A DNA stretch of 64,000 nucleotides from Methylobacterium sp. PvR107 (GCF_017833295.1 NZ_JAFIBW010000001.1:5332001-5396000), one strand, 5' to 3'; shown: positions 53,927-63,060, counted from the first letter of the stretch. A program made the numbers and translations. Notes: generated by a model not told the origin, from the letters alone.

Positions 53927-54292
53927 ATGACGGACCAGACACGTGAGCCCGCCCGCAACCCCGAGGCGCTGGCCGCCCTGTTCAACCGACGCGCCAATGC
54001 CGGCGATGTCGAGGGCCTCGTCGCCCTCTACGAGCCCGACGCGGTGCTGGCGGCCGGCCGCGTCGTCGCCACCGGCCATGCCGAGATCCGGACCTTCTAC
54101 GCCGACCTGCTGGCGCGCAAATCGGACTTCCCCGAGCCGGAAACGCCGCCGCCCCTGCGCAACGGCGTGCTGGCGATGACTTTCGCGCGGCTGCCCAACG
54201 GCGCGTTCTCGGTGGAGGTCGCCCGCGAGCAGGCGGACGGGACGTGGCTCTGGGCGATCGACCAGCTCAAGCTCGCGCCGCCGAAGGCGTGA
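53927..54292 (+). CDS. SnoaL/NTF2-like protein
   Basis: 121 residues with the cone-shaped NTF2 fold pattern: PEALAALFNRRANAGDVEGL, VALYEPDAVLAAG, GHAEIRTFYADLLARK and the final strand WLWAIDQLKLAP. Members are isomerases, hydrolases or binding proteins; no catalytic residues can be assigned here. The ATG at 53927 has a GAGGAG site. It follows the OsmC gene and is followed by repeat family A. Confidence 0.8.
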   Translation: MTDQTREPARNPEALAALFNRRANAGDVEGLVALYEPDAVLAAGRVVATGHAEIRTFYADLLARKSDFPEPETPPPLRNGVLAMTFARLPNGAFSVEVAREQADGTWLWAIDQLKLAPPKA

Positions 54293-54317
54293 CAGGCGGC
54301 CCCTTTGTCACCGCCGT

Positions 54318-54456
54318 GTCATCCCGGGGCCGCGCAGCGGGAGCCGGGATCCAGACGCACAAACGTGCCAGGTGCTGGCGCGCGTAGCGGTCCTGGATTG
54401 CCCGCCTCCGGCGTGCCCCTCCGGGTCCGGGCTCGCCTGCGGCGCCCCGCAACGAC
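54318..54456. repeat. Dispersed intergenic repeat, family A copy 4
   Basis: Starts GTCATCCCGGGGCCGCGCAG and ends CGGCGCCCCGCAACGAC, with inverted internal halves (GGGTCCGGGCTCGCCTGCGG is the reverse complement of the copy 1 core). It fills the gap before serS. Confidence 0.75.
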
Positions 54457-54579
54457 GGAATTCGGGCGAATGCCGATCCGAGGCGGACCGGTCCGTTTCC
54501 CGCGCTTGTCCGGCCGGACGCGATGCGGCAAAGCGGAGCCCGCGCGCTCAACCCCGCGCAGAAGATCCGAGCCGACTCG

Positions 54580-55926
54580 ATGCACGACATCCGCGCCATC
54601 CGGGAGAACCCGGACGCCTTCGACCGCGACCTCGCCCGCCGGGGCCTCGCGCCGCTCTCGGCCGCGCTGATTGCCCTCGACGAGGCGCGGAAATCGTCCG
54701 TCTCGGCCGCGCAGGCCAATCAGGAGCGGCGCAACGCGCTGGCCAAGGAGATCGGCGGCGCCAAGAAGGCGAAGGACGAGGACCGCGCCGCGGCCCTGAT
54801 GGCCGAGGTCGCGGAGCTGAAGGCTGCCGAGCCGGAGCTGAAAACCGCGCAGGACGCGGCCGACAAGACCCTGGCCGACCGGCTCGCCGCGATCCCGAAC
54901 CGGCCGAAGCCGGACGTGCCGGAGGGCGCCGACGAGCACGGCAACGTCCTCTACCGCAGCCACGCCGCGACCCGCGAGCGGCTGGCCGAGGGGAAGGAGC
55001 ATTTCGAGCTCGGCGAGGCCACGGGCCTGATGGATTTCGAGGCAGCGGCCAAGTTGTCCGGCTCGCGCTTCGTGGTGCTGAAGGGTCAGCTCGCGCGACT
55101 GGAGCGGGCACTCGGCCAGTTCATGCTCGACCTGCACACGCAGGAGCACGGCTACCTGGAGGTGGCGCCACCGGTGCTGGTGCGCGACGCCGCCATGTTC
55201 GGCACGGCGCAGCTGCCGAAGTTCGAGGACGACCAGTTCTCGGTCTTCAAGGGCCTCGATTACGTCAGGTCGCTGCAGGGGCAGGCCGGCGCGGGTTCCG
55301 CGCCCGTCAGCGACGAGCATTTCTGGCTCGTGCCCACCGCCGAGGTGCCTCTGACGAACCTCGTCCGCGAGGCGATCCTCCGCGAGGAAGAACTTCCCCT
55401 GCGCTTCACCGCGCTGACCCCCTGCTTTCGGGCCGAGGCAGGCGCGGCGGGGCGTGATACCCGCGGCATGCTGCGTCAGCACCAGTTCAGCAAGGTCGAG
55501 CTGGTTTCGATCACGACGCCGGAGGAATCCGCCAACGAGCACGAGCGGATGCTGACCAGCGCCGAGGCGGTCCTGAAGAAGCTGGATCTGCCCTACCGGG
55601 TGATGACCCTCTGCACCGGCGACATGGGCTTCGCGAGCCAAAAGACCTACGACATCGAGGTCTGGGTGCCGGGCCAGCGCACCCACCGCGAGATCTCCTC
55701 GTGCTCGGTCTGCGGCGACTTCCAGGCGCGGCGGATGAACGCCCGCTACAGGGGCAAGGACGGCAAACCGGCCTATGTCCACACCCTCAACGGCTCGGGC
55801 GTGGCGGTCGGCCGCGCGCTGATCGCCGTGATGGAGAACTACCAGAACCCGGACGGAAGCATCACGATTCCGTCGGTGCTCCACCCTTACATGGGCGGGC
55901 TCAACCGGATCGAGGGCACCCGCTGA
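54580..55926 (+). CDS. serS: Seryl-tRNA synthetase
   Basis: 448 residues. The N-terminal two-helix tRNA-binding arm runs from [20 protein letters not shown] to about residue 110. Class II motif 2 is [20 protein letters not shown] and motif 3 is [20 protein letters not shown]. It charges tRNA-Ser and tRNA-Sec. The ATG at 54580 gives the conserved N-terminus; an in-frame start at 54523 would add 19 unsupported residues. Its stop shares one base with the surE start (TGATG). Confidence 0.95.
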   Translation: MHDIRAIRENPDAFDRDLARRGLAPLSAALIALDEARKSSVSAAQANQERRNALAKEIGGAKKAKDEDRAAALMAEVAELKAAEPELKTAQDAADKTLADRLAAIPNRPKPDVPEGADEHGNVLYRSHAATRERLAEGKEHFELGEATGLMDFEAAAKLSGSRFVVLKGQLARLERALGQFMLDLHTQEHGYLEVAPPVLVRDAAMFGTAQLPKFEDDQFSVFKGLDYVRSLQGQAGAGSAPVSDEHFWLVPTAEVPLTNLVREAILREEELPLRFTALTPCFRAEAGAAGRDTRGMLRQHQFSKVELVSITTPEESANEHERMLTSAEAVLKKLDLPYRVMTLCTGDMGFASQKTYDIEVWVPGQRTHREISSCSVCGDFQARRMNARYRGKDGKPAYVHTLNGSGVAVGRALIAVMENYQNPDGSITIPSVLHPYMGGLNRIEGTR

Positions 55927-56690
55927 TGCGCATCCTGGTCACCAACGACGACGGCATCCATGCACCGGGGCTCAGTACCCTGGAGGAGATCGCCCGGGAG
56001 CTCTCGGACGATGTCTGGGTCGTGGCGCCCGAGAGCGACCAGTCGGGCGTGTCGCACTCGCTCTCGCTCAACGACCCGCTGCGGCTGCGGCAGGTCTCTG
56101 AGCAGCGCTTCGCCGTGAAGGGCACGCCGTCAGACTGCGTGATCCTGGGCGTGCGCCACATCCTGAGCGATCACGGGCCGGACCTCGTTCTGTCGGGGGT
56201 GAACCGCGGCCAGAACGTCGCCGAGGACGTGACCTATTCGGGCACGATCGCGGCCGCCATGGAGGGCACGATCCTCGGCATCCGCTCCATCGCCATGAGT
56301 CAGGCCTACGGCGCCGGCGGGCGCGGCGCGCTCAAGTGGGACTGCGCCCGGACGCACGGTGCGAAGGTCGTCCGCAAGATCCTGGAGACCGGGATCGAGC
56401 CCGGCATCCTGGTCAACGTGAACTTCCCGGACTGCGAGCCGGGCGACGTGCAGGGCATCGCGGTGGCCGCGCAGGGCTTTCGCAATCAGGCGCTGCTGTC
56501 GATCGACGCGCGGGTCGACGGGCGCGGCAACCCGTATTTCTGGCTCGCCTTCGCCAAGGCCCGGTTCGAGCCGGGCCACGGCTCGGATCTGAAGGCCATC
56601 GCCGAGAAGCGGATCTCGGTCACGCCCCTGCGCCTCGACCTCACCGACGAGCCGACGCTGACGCGATTCGCGCAGGCCTTCGCCGAGTGA
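55926..56690 (+). CDS. surE: 5'/3'-nucleotidase SurE
   Basis: 254 residues. The metal-binding N-terminus is RILVTNDDGIHAPG (Asp8, Asp9), followed by APESDQSGVSHSLS and VLSGVNRGQNVAEDVTYSGT. SurE dephosphorylates nucleoside monophosphates in the cytoplasm. The start overlaps serS by one base, and the stop overlaps the pcm GTG start, so serS-surE-pcm forms a coupled operon, a common alphaproteobacterial order. Confidence 0.95.
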   Translation: MRILVTNDDGIHAPGLSTLEEIARELSDDVWVVAPESDQSGVSHSLSLNDPLRLRQVSEQRFAVKGTPSDCVILGVRHILSDHGPDLVLSGVNRGQNVAEDVTYSGTIAAAMEGTILGIRSIAMSQAYGAGGRGALKWDCARTHGAKVVRKILETGIEPGILVNVNFPDCEPGDVQGIAVAAQGFRNQALLSIDARVDGRGNPYFWLAFAKARFEPGHGSDLKAIAEKRISVTPLRLDLTDEPTLTRFAQAFAE

Positions 56691-57334
56691 TCGATCTGGG
56701 CAGCCTGGAGGCGGCTGCCGGCAATGCGGCCTTCGTGATGGCGCTCCGGGGGCGGGGCCTTCGGGACACCGCGGTTTTGCGGGCCATGGAGCAGGTGCCG
56801 CGTGAGGCCTTCGCGCCGTCGCAGCACCGGGAGCATGCCAGGCGGGACATAGCCCTGCCCCTGGCCTGCGGCGCGTCCATGACGGCGCCCTCCACCGTGG
56901 CGCTCATGCTGGCGCTGCTGCGCGTCGGACCTGGCCAACGCGTGCTCGAGATCGGCACCGGCTCGGGCTACGTGACGGCGCTCCTTGCCCGGCTCGGAGC
57001 GAGTGCGGTGCTGAGCCTGGAACGCTCGGTGACGCTCGCCGTCGAGGCGACGCGGCGGCTCGCGGCACTCCCGGAGGCGCACGTCGTCCGGGCGGACGGT
57101 CTGGCACCGGAACTGCCGGACGGCGGCTTCGATAGGATCCTCGTGCACGGCAGCGTAGAGGCGATCCCGCCGCACTGGCGCGCGGCGCTCGAACCCGGCG
57201 GACGGCTGGTCACGGGTCTCAGCGGCGACGGGCTGTGCCGGGCCGCCGTGCTGGCGTCGCCGGAGGCCGAAGCGGAGCGGGGCGCGCCGGTGCGCCTCGC
57301 GGCGCTGGTGCCGGGGTTAGCGCGGGTTCTCTGA
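56687..57334 (+). CDS. pcm: Protein-L-isoaspartate O-methyltransferase
   Basis: 215 residues. The SAM motif I is RVLEIGTGSGYVTALLARLG, the catalytic-side opening is AMEQVPREAFAPSQHREHAR, and the acidic and post-I motifs follow. Pcm repairs isoaspartyl residues by methylating them. The start is a GTG at 56687 overlapping the surE stop (GTGA). The usual Pcm QT/SxP motif near the active site reads MTAPST here, giving moderate divergence typical of the alphaproteobacterial PIMT-like group. A repeat element follows. Confidence 0.88.
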   Translation: MIDLGSLEAAAGNAAFVMALRGRGLRDTAVLRAMEQVPREAFAPSQHREHARRDIALPLACGASMTAPSTVALMLALLRVGPGQRVLEIGTGSGYVTALLARLGASAVLSLERSVTLAVEATRRLAALPEAHVVRADGLAPELPDGGFDRILVHGSVEAIPPHWRAALEPGGRLVTGLSGDGLCRAAVLASPEAEAERGAPVRLAALVPGLARVL

Positions 57335-57337
57335 TAC

Positions 57338-57433
57338 CGCTCCGTCATCGCGAGCGTAGCGAAGCGATCCAGGGCAGCGCGACAGGCGTGCGCGTGGCGG
57401 CGCCGGATTGCTTCGCTGTGCTCGCAAAGACGG
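57338..57433. repeat. Intergenic imperfect palindrome, family D
   Basis: The left end GTCATCGCGAGCGTAGCGAA and the right end TTCGCTGTGCTCGCAAAGAC are inverted relatives. It lies between the convergent genes pcm and the squalene synthase-like gene. A half copy occurs at 43541-43580. Confidence 0.75.
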
Positions 57434-57445
57434 CGAAGCCACCGC

Positions 57446-58324
57446 TCACCCGATCCGCCGCGACGCCCGCCACAGGCGCCACAGCCGGCGCCAGCGCGGC
57501 ATCTCGACGAGCGTGTTGAGCGGATCGTAGGATGCTCGCTCCATGACGGCGAGGTAGGGCTCCACCAGGGCCACAGGCAGGAACGCCGCCCCCGCCGAGG
57601 GCGCGATGGTCGGGCGCGCCGCCTCGAAGGCCTTCAGGTGCTGCCGGGCAAGGGCGCGCAGGTCGGCGCAGGCGCGCCGCAGGCCCGGCCCGCCGCGGCC
57701 CGTGACGATGTCCTCGCGGGTGACGCCGTAGCGGCCGAGGATCTCGGTCGGCAGGTAGACCTGCCCCGAACGGGCGTGCCAGGGCAGGGCGCGCAGCAGC
57801 CCCGTGATGCCGTAGGCCACGCCGGCATGGCCGGCCGCCCCCGCGCCGCCCGGCTCAGTGCCGTTGCCGATCACGAGGCTCGCCAGCCGGAACAGGGCCG
57901 AGGCGGTCTCGCCGCAATAACCCTCCAAGTCGTTCACCCGGGGCATCGGGTCTTCGTAGAGGTCGAACACCCGGGCATCGATCAGATCGACGAAGGGTTG
58001 GCGGCCGAGGCGGTTGACCCGGATCGCCTCTTCGAGCGCCGCCGCCACCGGGTTGGCGCGCACGTCGCCCCGCGCCTCGCCCTGAAGGGCGTCGCGCCAC
58101 CATTGCAGGCGGATCTCACCGGCCATCGGGTTCGAGGCGGCCTCGCGCACCCGGGCGACGGTCAGGCTGAAGGCGTAGAGCGCGAACAGGTGCGGGCGGG
58201 CGGCGGCCGGGGCGAACAGGGTCGCGTAGTAGCGGTCCGGATCGCCGGCCCGCACGAGTTCCTCGCAATGGGACTGCGCGAAGGCGAGCCCGGTCTCGGC
58301 CGTCTTGCCGTCGGCCTCCGGCAT
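57446..58324 (-). CDS. Squalene/phytoene synthase-like protein (NDUFAF6-like)
   Basis: 292 residues with the isoprenoid synthase fold pattern (YYATLFAPAAARPHLFALYA, LQWWRDALQGEARGD). The Asp-rich motifs that bind diphosphate in true phytoene synthases are missing: the first site reads ARVREAASNPM and the second VFDLYEDPMPRVND. That pattern resembles NDUFAF6, a mitochondrial complex I assembly factor without known catalysis. It shares one base with the Mth938-like gene upstream (TGATG), whose relatives include NDUFAF3. A complex I assembly role is therefore an inference from sequence and neighbourhood. Whether any terpenoid activity remains cannot be excluded. Confidence 0.8.
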   Translation of the reverse strand: MPEADGKTAETGLAFAQSHCEELVRAGDPDRYYATLFAPAAARPHLFALYAFSLTVARVREAASNPMAGEIRLQWWRDALQGEARGDVRANPVAAALEEAIRVNRLGRQPFVDLIDARVFDLYEDPMPRVNDLEGYCGETASALFRLASLVIGNGTEPGGAGAAGHAGVAYGITGLLRALPWHARSGQVYLPTEILGRYGVTREDIVTGRGGPGLRRACADLRALARQHLKAFEAARPTIAPSAGAAFLPVALVEPYLAVMERASYDPLNTLVEMPRWRRLWRLWRASRRIG

Positions 58325-58722
58325 CAGGTCACCGCGATCAGCGCGGCCGCAACCTTGCGGTTCTCGGCCACCAGGATGTTGTAGGTGCGGGCGGCGGCGC
58401 CGGTCTGCATCACGTCGAGCCCGACTCCGAAATCCTTGAGCCAGCTGCGCAGCGCCGGGTCGATCGCCGCGATGTCGAGGCCGGTGCCGACGAGAAGCAG
58501 CTCGATTCCCGCGGCCTCTGCCTGGACCGGGCGGAGCGCCGTGCGGTCAATGGCCCGGGGCTCCGTCACGTCCCAGGCGCGCACCCCCGAGGGCAGCATC
58601 AGGATCGAGCCGCGATGCGACATGCCGGCGAAGCGGAAGCCGCCATTGCCGTAGGTGTCAATGATGTGCCGCCCCGGCACGAAGCCGGAGTCAAAAGTTT
58701 TCGGGCTTGGCTGATCGGCCAT
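58324..58722 (-). CDS. Mth938-like domain protein (NDUFAF3-like)
   Basis: 132 residues. The Mth938/DUF498 pattern is clear: IDTYGNGGFRFAGMSHRGSI, then ELLLVGTG and the tail GLDVMQTGAAARTYNILVAE. The human member NDUFAF3 helps assemble respiratory complex I. The gene lies between secF (13 bases upstream) and the squalene synthase-like gene (overlapping), in one leftward unit. Conserved adjacency of these genes to secDF in alphaproteobacteria supports a shared expression unit; the biochemical role is unproven. Confidence 0.87.
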   Translation of the reverse strand: MADQPSPKTFDSGFVPGRHIIDTYGNGGFRFAGMSHRGSILMLPSGVRAWDVTEPRAIDRTALRPVQAEAAGIELLLVGTGLDIAAIDPALRSWLKDFGVGLDVMQTGAAARTYNILVAENRKVAAALIAVT

Positions 58723-58735
58723 ATCGGAAAAAAGA

Positions 58736-59677
58736 CTACTCCGCCGGTTGCGGGACGCTCGACCGCTCGGCCGCCGCGCGGGCGCCCGAGAGCATCAGCC
58801 CCAGGTAGATCAACACCGGCGTCGAGACGAAGATCGCCGAATAGGTACAGATCACGACGCCGCAGAGCATCACCACGGCGAAGCCCTTGATCGCCTCGCC
58901 GCCGAACAGCACCAGCGCCAGCAGCGACAGGGACGACGAGATCGACGTCATCACCGTGCGCGACATGGTCGAGTTGATCGACAGGTTGAGCAGGTCGACG
59001 GTGGGGATGGTCTTGTACCGGCGCATCAGCTCGCGGGTCCGGTCGAACACCACGACGGTCTCGTTGAGCGAGTAGCCCACGATCGTCAGGATCGCGGCGA
59101 TCGAGGTCATGTTGAACTCGATGCGGGTGATGATGAACACGCCGACCGTCAGCACGATGTCGTGGAGGGTGCCGACGATGGCGCCGAGGGCCAGCTCCCG
59201 CTCGAACCGGAACCACAGGTAGAGCAACACCGCCACGACCGAGAGCACGACGCCGAGCGTGCCGGACTGGACCAGCTCGCCGGAGACGCGCGGACCCACC
59301 GTCTCGGTGCGGCGGAAGTCGTAATCCTTGTCGAAGGCGGCGTGCGCCTTGTTCATCACCGCGGTCTGACCCTGCTCGCCGGGCTGGAGCGGCAGGCGGA
59401 CCAGCACGGTGCCCTGGTTGCCGAGTTCCTGCACCTCCGGCTCGCCGAAGCCGAAGCCGGCGGCGGTGTGCCGGATCGACGCCACGTCGGCCGTGCCGGA
59501 CTTCGCCTGCAACTCGACCAGGGTGCCGCCCTTGAAGTCGATGCCGAAGTTCAGCCCGATGGTCAGGAACAGCACCACGGTCGCGAGCGAGAGCAGCGCC
59601 GAGAGCGGGAAGGTGAAACGCCGGAATCGCATGAAGTCGAAATGCGATTCATCGGGCCAGAGGCGGAGCAGGCGCAT
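58736..59677 (-). CDS. secF: Protein translocase subunit SecF
   Basis: 313 residues with about six membrane helices. Hallmarks are IGLNFGIDFKGGTLVEL near residue 43, a short periplasmic P1 domain, and the RND-type LWFRFERELALGAIVGTLHD and TIVGYSLNETVVVFDR blocks. SecF with SecD uses the proton gradient to help complete Sec export. The ATG at 59677 gives the family N-terminus. The gap to secD (about 250 bp) contains a family A repeat, unusual for a secDF pair. Confidence 0.94.
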   Translation of the reverse strand: MRLLRLWPDESHFDFMRFRRFTFPLSALLSLATVVLFLTIGLNFGIDFKGGTLVELQAKSGTADVASIRHTAAGFGFGEPEVQELGNQGTVLVRLPLQPGEQGQTAVMNKAHAAFDKDYDFRRTETVGPRVSGELVQSGTLGVVLSVVAVLLYLWFRFERELALGAIVGTLHDIVLTVGVFIITRIEFNMTSIAAILTIVGYSLNETVVVFDRTRELMRRYKTIPTVDLLNLSINSTMSRTVMTSISSSLSLLALVLFGGEAIKGFAVVMLCGVVICTYSAIFVSTPVLIYLGLMLSGARAAAERSSVPQPAE

Positions 59678-59726
59678 GGTCGGTCTCGATAGGCGGAGCC
59701 GCGGAGCGAACTCGTCCGGAACCGCC

Positions 59727-59840
59727 GTCCTCCCGGGGGCGCCCGCAGGGCGAACCCGGAAACCAGATCCGCGACGGCGCCAGGGCGGGCTTCGTCGGCG
59801 TGTCTGGATCCCGGGCCCTGCTGCGCAGCCCCGGGATGAC
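59727..59840. repeat. Dispersed intergenic repeat, family A copy 5
   Basis: The ends GTCCTCCCGGGGGCGCCCGC and GCGCAGCCCCGGGATGAC are inverted relatives. It is inserted between secD and secF. Confidence 0.75.
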
Positions 59841-59926
59841 GGGGTGGGTCGCCCGATCGGGCAATCAGACGAGAGACGCTTCGCCAACCTCCTGAAAAAG
59901 CTCTTGGGCGTGCAACGAGCCCGTCG

Positions 59927-61531
59927 TCAGAACGGCAAGGCCTTCGGTCGGAAGGCCTTATACCACACAGCGATCATCATCCGCGTCAGCGTCACCGCGG
60001 TGATGACCGTGGTCAGGATGCCGAGGATGAACACCACGGCGAAGCCCTTCACCGGGCCCGAGCCAAGGAAGAACAGGATCAGGGCGGCGATCGCCATGGT
60101 CGAGTTCGAATCGATGATGGTGGCGAAGGCCCGGTCGAAGCCCGCCTGCAGCGCCGAGATCAGCGAGCGGCCGGCATGGCTCTCCTCGCGCATGCGCTCG
60201 TAGATCAGCACGTTGGAATCCACCGCCGTGCCGATCGTGAGCACGATGCCGGCGATGCCCGGAAGCGTCATGGTCGCCTCCAGTACCGACATCAGGCCCA
60301 GGATCAGCCCGACGTGGACCATGAGGGCGATGTTGGCGATGAAGCCGAAGGTGCCGTAGGTCGCGAACATGAAGGCGACCACCAGGGCCGCCGCCACCAG
60401 GGTCGCGAGCTTGCCGGCCTCGATCGAATCGCGGCCGAGGCCCGGCCCGACGACGCGGCGCTCGACCACGGTGAACTTCGCCGGCAGCGCGCCGGCGCGC
60501 AGCAGGACCGACAGGTCGTTGGCCTGCTGGACTGTGAAGTTGCCGGTGATCTGGCCCGAGCCGCCGGTGATCGCAGAGCGGATCACGGGAGCCGAGACCA
60601 CCTCGTTGTCGAGCACGATCGCCATGCGCCGGCCGACATTCTCCGAGGTCGCCTGCCCGAAGCGCTGGGCGCCCCGCAGGTTGAACTTGAAGCTCACCAT
60701 CGGCTCGTGGGATTGCTGATCGAAGGACGGCTGCGCGTCGGTCAGCTCGCCGCCATCGGCCATGACCCGGCGCTCGACCGGCACCTTGGCGCCCTTCTCG
60801 TCCTTCGACGGCAGCATGTCGACGTCGCCGGACGGGCTGTCGGCGAGCATGCGGAACTCGAGCTTGGCGGTGGAGCCGAGGAGCCTCTCGAGCCGCTCGG
60901 GATTTTGCTCGCCCGGCACCTGGATCAGGATCCGGTCGGCGCCCTGCTGCTGGATCGACGGCTCGGTGGTGCCGGTGGAATCGAGACGGCGCCGGATGAC
61001 CTCGATGCCCTGGCTCACCGCCCGGCGGGTCCGGTCGGTGATGCCGGCATCGGTCAGCGTCAGGCGGATCACGCCGCCGGGCTGCTCGGAGACGTCGAGG
61101 GTCCGGGCCGCCGTCTGGCCGAGCGACGTGGTGATCGGCAGCGACAGTTCCTGGAGCTTCGGCAGGACCTTGGCCCGGGCCGCGTCGTCCGCGACCTTCA
61201 CCTGGACGCCCCGCTGGAGCAGGCCGATGCCGCCATCGGCGCGGACGTTCTCCTGCTGGAGCACGCGGCGAACGTCGTCGCGCAGGGCCTTGGCCTGAGA
61301 GGCGATCAGCTCGTTCTGATCGACCTCGAGCAGGAGCTGCGAGCCGCCCTGCAGGTCGAGCCCGAGCACGATGGCGCGGGTCGGCACCACCCAGGCGGGG
61401 AACCAGGCGGGCAGGCTGGCGACGAAGCCCTTGCGCTGCTCGGGCGAGAAGAAGCTCGGCACGGCGAGCATCAGCCCCACCAGGATCAAGCCCAGCGTCG
61501 CGATGATCTTCGCACGGGAGAAGCGCAGCAT
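59927..61531 (-). CDS. secD: Protein translocase subunit SecD
   Basis: 534 residues. After the first helix comes GLDLQGGSQLLLEVDQNEL, then the periplasmic P1 domain, then five more helices with YGTFGFIANIALMVHVGLIL and the RND block GTAVDSNVLIYERMREE. It partners SecF in late steps of protein export. The ATG at 61531 is the conserved start. It lies 57 bases after yajC in the same direction. Confidence 0.95.
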   Translation of the reverse strand: MLRFSRAKIIATLGLILVGLMLAVPSFFSPEQRKGFVASLPAWFPAWVVPTRAIVLGLDLQGGSQLLLEVDQNELIASQAKALRDDVRRVLQQENVRADGGIGLLQRGVQVKVADDAARAKVLPKLQELSLPITTSLGQTAARTLDVSEQPGGVIRLTLTDAGITDRTRRAVSQGIEVIRRRLDSTGTTEPSIQQQGADRILIQVPGEQNPERLERLLGSTAKLEFRMLADSPSGDVDMLPSKDEKGAKVPVERRVMADGGELTDAQPSFDQQSHEPMVSFKFNLRGAQRFGQATSENVGRRMAIVLDNEVVSAPVIRSAITGGSGQITGNFTVQQANDLSVLLRAGALPAKFTVVERRVVGPGLGRDSIEAGKLATLVAAALVVAFMFATYGTFGFIANIALMVHVGLILGLMSVLEATMTLPGIAGIVLTIGTAVDSNVLIYERMREESHAGRSLISALQAGFDRAFATIIDSNSTMAIAALILFFLGSGPVKGFAVVFILGILTTVITAVTLTRMMIAVWYKAFRPKALPF

Positions 61532-61588
61532 CGGCCGTCTTTTTCTCTTGTGGGTCGGCGCGTTACGCCGGCCAGTTCAACCGGGGAT

Positions 61589-61921
61589 TCAGGCGGCCTT
61601 GACCGAGCCCTTGGCCCGGACCTCGGAGATCATCGTCCGGACCACCCGCACGCGGACGTTCGGGGCGATCTCCACCTCGATCTCCGGCTGATCGTCCGCC
61701 GCCTTGGTCACCCGCCCGACGAGGCCGCCATTGGTGACGATCGTGTCGTCCCGGCGCACGGACTTGAGCAGGGTCTGGTGGTCCTTGACCCGCTTCTGCT
61801 GCGGCCGCAGGATCAAGAAGTACATGATCACGAAGATCAGGACGAACGGGATCACCTGAAAGGCGATCTCCGCTCCGCCAGCGGCCGTACCGGCCCCTTG
61901 CGCGAAGGCGGGGGTGATCAA
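61589..61921 (-). CDS. yajC: Preprotein translocase subunit YajC
   Basis: 110 residues with one membrane helix (FQVIPFVLIFVIMYFLIL) followed by the family's RPQQKRVKDHQTLL and a small cytoplasmic domain with IVTNGGLVGRVTKAADD. YajC associates with SecDF. The start is TTG at 61921, preceded by AGGAG with seven bases of spacing; no in-frame ATG is near. It heads the yajC-secD-secF-Mth938-squalene synthase-like run. Confidence 0.95.
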   Translation of the reverse strand: MITPAFAQGAGTAAGGAEIAFQVIPFVLIFVIMYFLILRPQQKRVKDHQTLLKSVRRDDTIVTNGGLVGRVTKAADDQPEIEVEIAPNVRVRVVRTMISEVRAKGSVKAA

Positions 61922-62053
61922 CGAGCGTCTCCTGCAAATGGCGATCGGGCCTGCCGCCGGTTTTCGGCGTGGGCAGACCTATCGAAAAGCGCGCGGACTA
62001 TAGCCAGGGGCTTCCCGAAAGCAACGTCGAAGCGACGGGCATCGGCGGCGGCG

Positions 62054-62935
62054 TCAGAGAAGGGCGCGCACCGCCGCCGCGAAGGCTTCGGGTGCCTCCT
62101 GTGGAAAGTTGTGGCCCACCCCCGCGACGATCTCACGCCGATACGGGCCGGTGAAGTGGCGGGCATCGGTGTCGGCCGCCGAGGGCGGCGCAACGCCGTC
62201 GTCGGCGCCGAGCAGCACGATCGACGGAACGGTGATCGCCGGCTGGGCGGCGAGCCGAGCCTCGATCTGGACGAGTGCCGGGTCGCTGGGCACCAGTCCG
62301 AAGCGGTGGCGGTAGGAATGCACCACCACGTCGACGAAATCGGGATTGTCGAAGGACAGGGCGGTCTGCGCGTAGGTAGCCGCGTCGAAGGCCCAGCTCG
62401 GCGACCAGAGCTGCCAGAGCAGGCGGCAGAACGCCTCCCGGTCGCCCGTGAGGCCAGCGCGACCGCGTTCGCCGTGCAGGTAGTACTGATACCAGAGCCG
62501 ATGCTCCGCCTCGGGCGCGACAGGCCGCGAGGCGGCCGGGATATTCTGGATGTTGTAGCCGACGCCGCAACTCACCAGCCCCTGGGCCCGGTCCGGCCAG
62601 AGCGCCGAGACCACGCAGGCGGCCCGGCCGCCCCAATCGTAGCCGGCCAGCACGGCGCGCGCGATGCCGAGGGCGTCCAGGAAGGCCAGCAGGTCGGCTC
62701 CGAGCGCCGCCTGCTCGCCTGAGCGTGGCGTCGCCGCATCCAGGAACCGCGTCGGCCCGTAGCCGCGCAGGTAGGGCACGAGGCAGCGGATTCCGGTGGC
62801 GGCGAGCCGCTCGGCAGCTGCGGTGCAGGCGCGGGCGTCGTACGGGAAACCGTGGAGCAGCACGGTGGGCGGCCCGTCGGGCGGCCCGAATTCCAGATAG
62901 GCGACGTCGAGGATACCGGCCTGAACACGCTTCAT
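62054..62935 (-). CDS. Alpha/beta hydrolase (epoxide hydrolase/haloalkane dehalogenase-like)
   Basis: 293 residues. The oxyanion segment is VLLHGFPYDAR, the nucleophile elbow is LAGYDWGGRAAC, which uses Asp (as in epoxide hydrolases and dehalogenases, rather than Ser), and the catalytic His is in AGVGHNFPQEAPEA. A cap domain lies between. The substrate is unknown. The ATG at 62935 is the likely start; the opening RVQAGILDVAYLEFGPPDG is typical. It is monocistronic, divergent from the DUF937 gene. Confidence 0.88.
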   Translation of the reverse strand: MKRVQAGILDVAYLEFGPPDGPPTVLLHGFPYDARACTAAAERLAATGIRCLVPYLRGYGPTRFLDAATPRSGEQAALGADLLAFLDALGIARAVLAGYDWGGRAACVVSALWPDRAQGLVSCGVGYNIQNIPAASRPVAPEAEHRLWYQYYLHGERGRAGLTGDREAFCRLLWQLWSPSWAFDAATYAQTALSFDNPDFVDVVVHSYRHRFGLVPSDPALVQIEARLAAQPAITVPSIVLLGADDGVAPPSAADTDARHFTGPYRREIVAGVGHNFPQEAPEAFAAAVRALL

Positions 62936-63060
62936 GGATGGCTCCCGCAAGGCCGAGACAGGGATCCTAACCGCGTCCCGCGCAATTGCCGCACGCGCTT
63001 GCCGGCGCCGATCCGCGCCCGACTTTCCCACGCGGTTGACAAGCGCGACGGAGGACTTTG

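Noticed and set aside
59678..59926. N-terminal extension of SecF into the secD-secF gap
   Set aside because: The extended frame is the translation of a family A repeat; the ATG at 59677 gives the conserved SecF start.
60176..62722. Open reading frame of over 800 codons opposite secD, yajC and an alpha/beta hydrolase
   Set aside because: It spans three real genes and their gaps on the other strand; a shadow of third-position GC bias.
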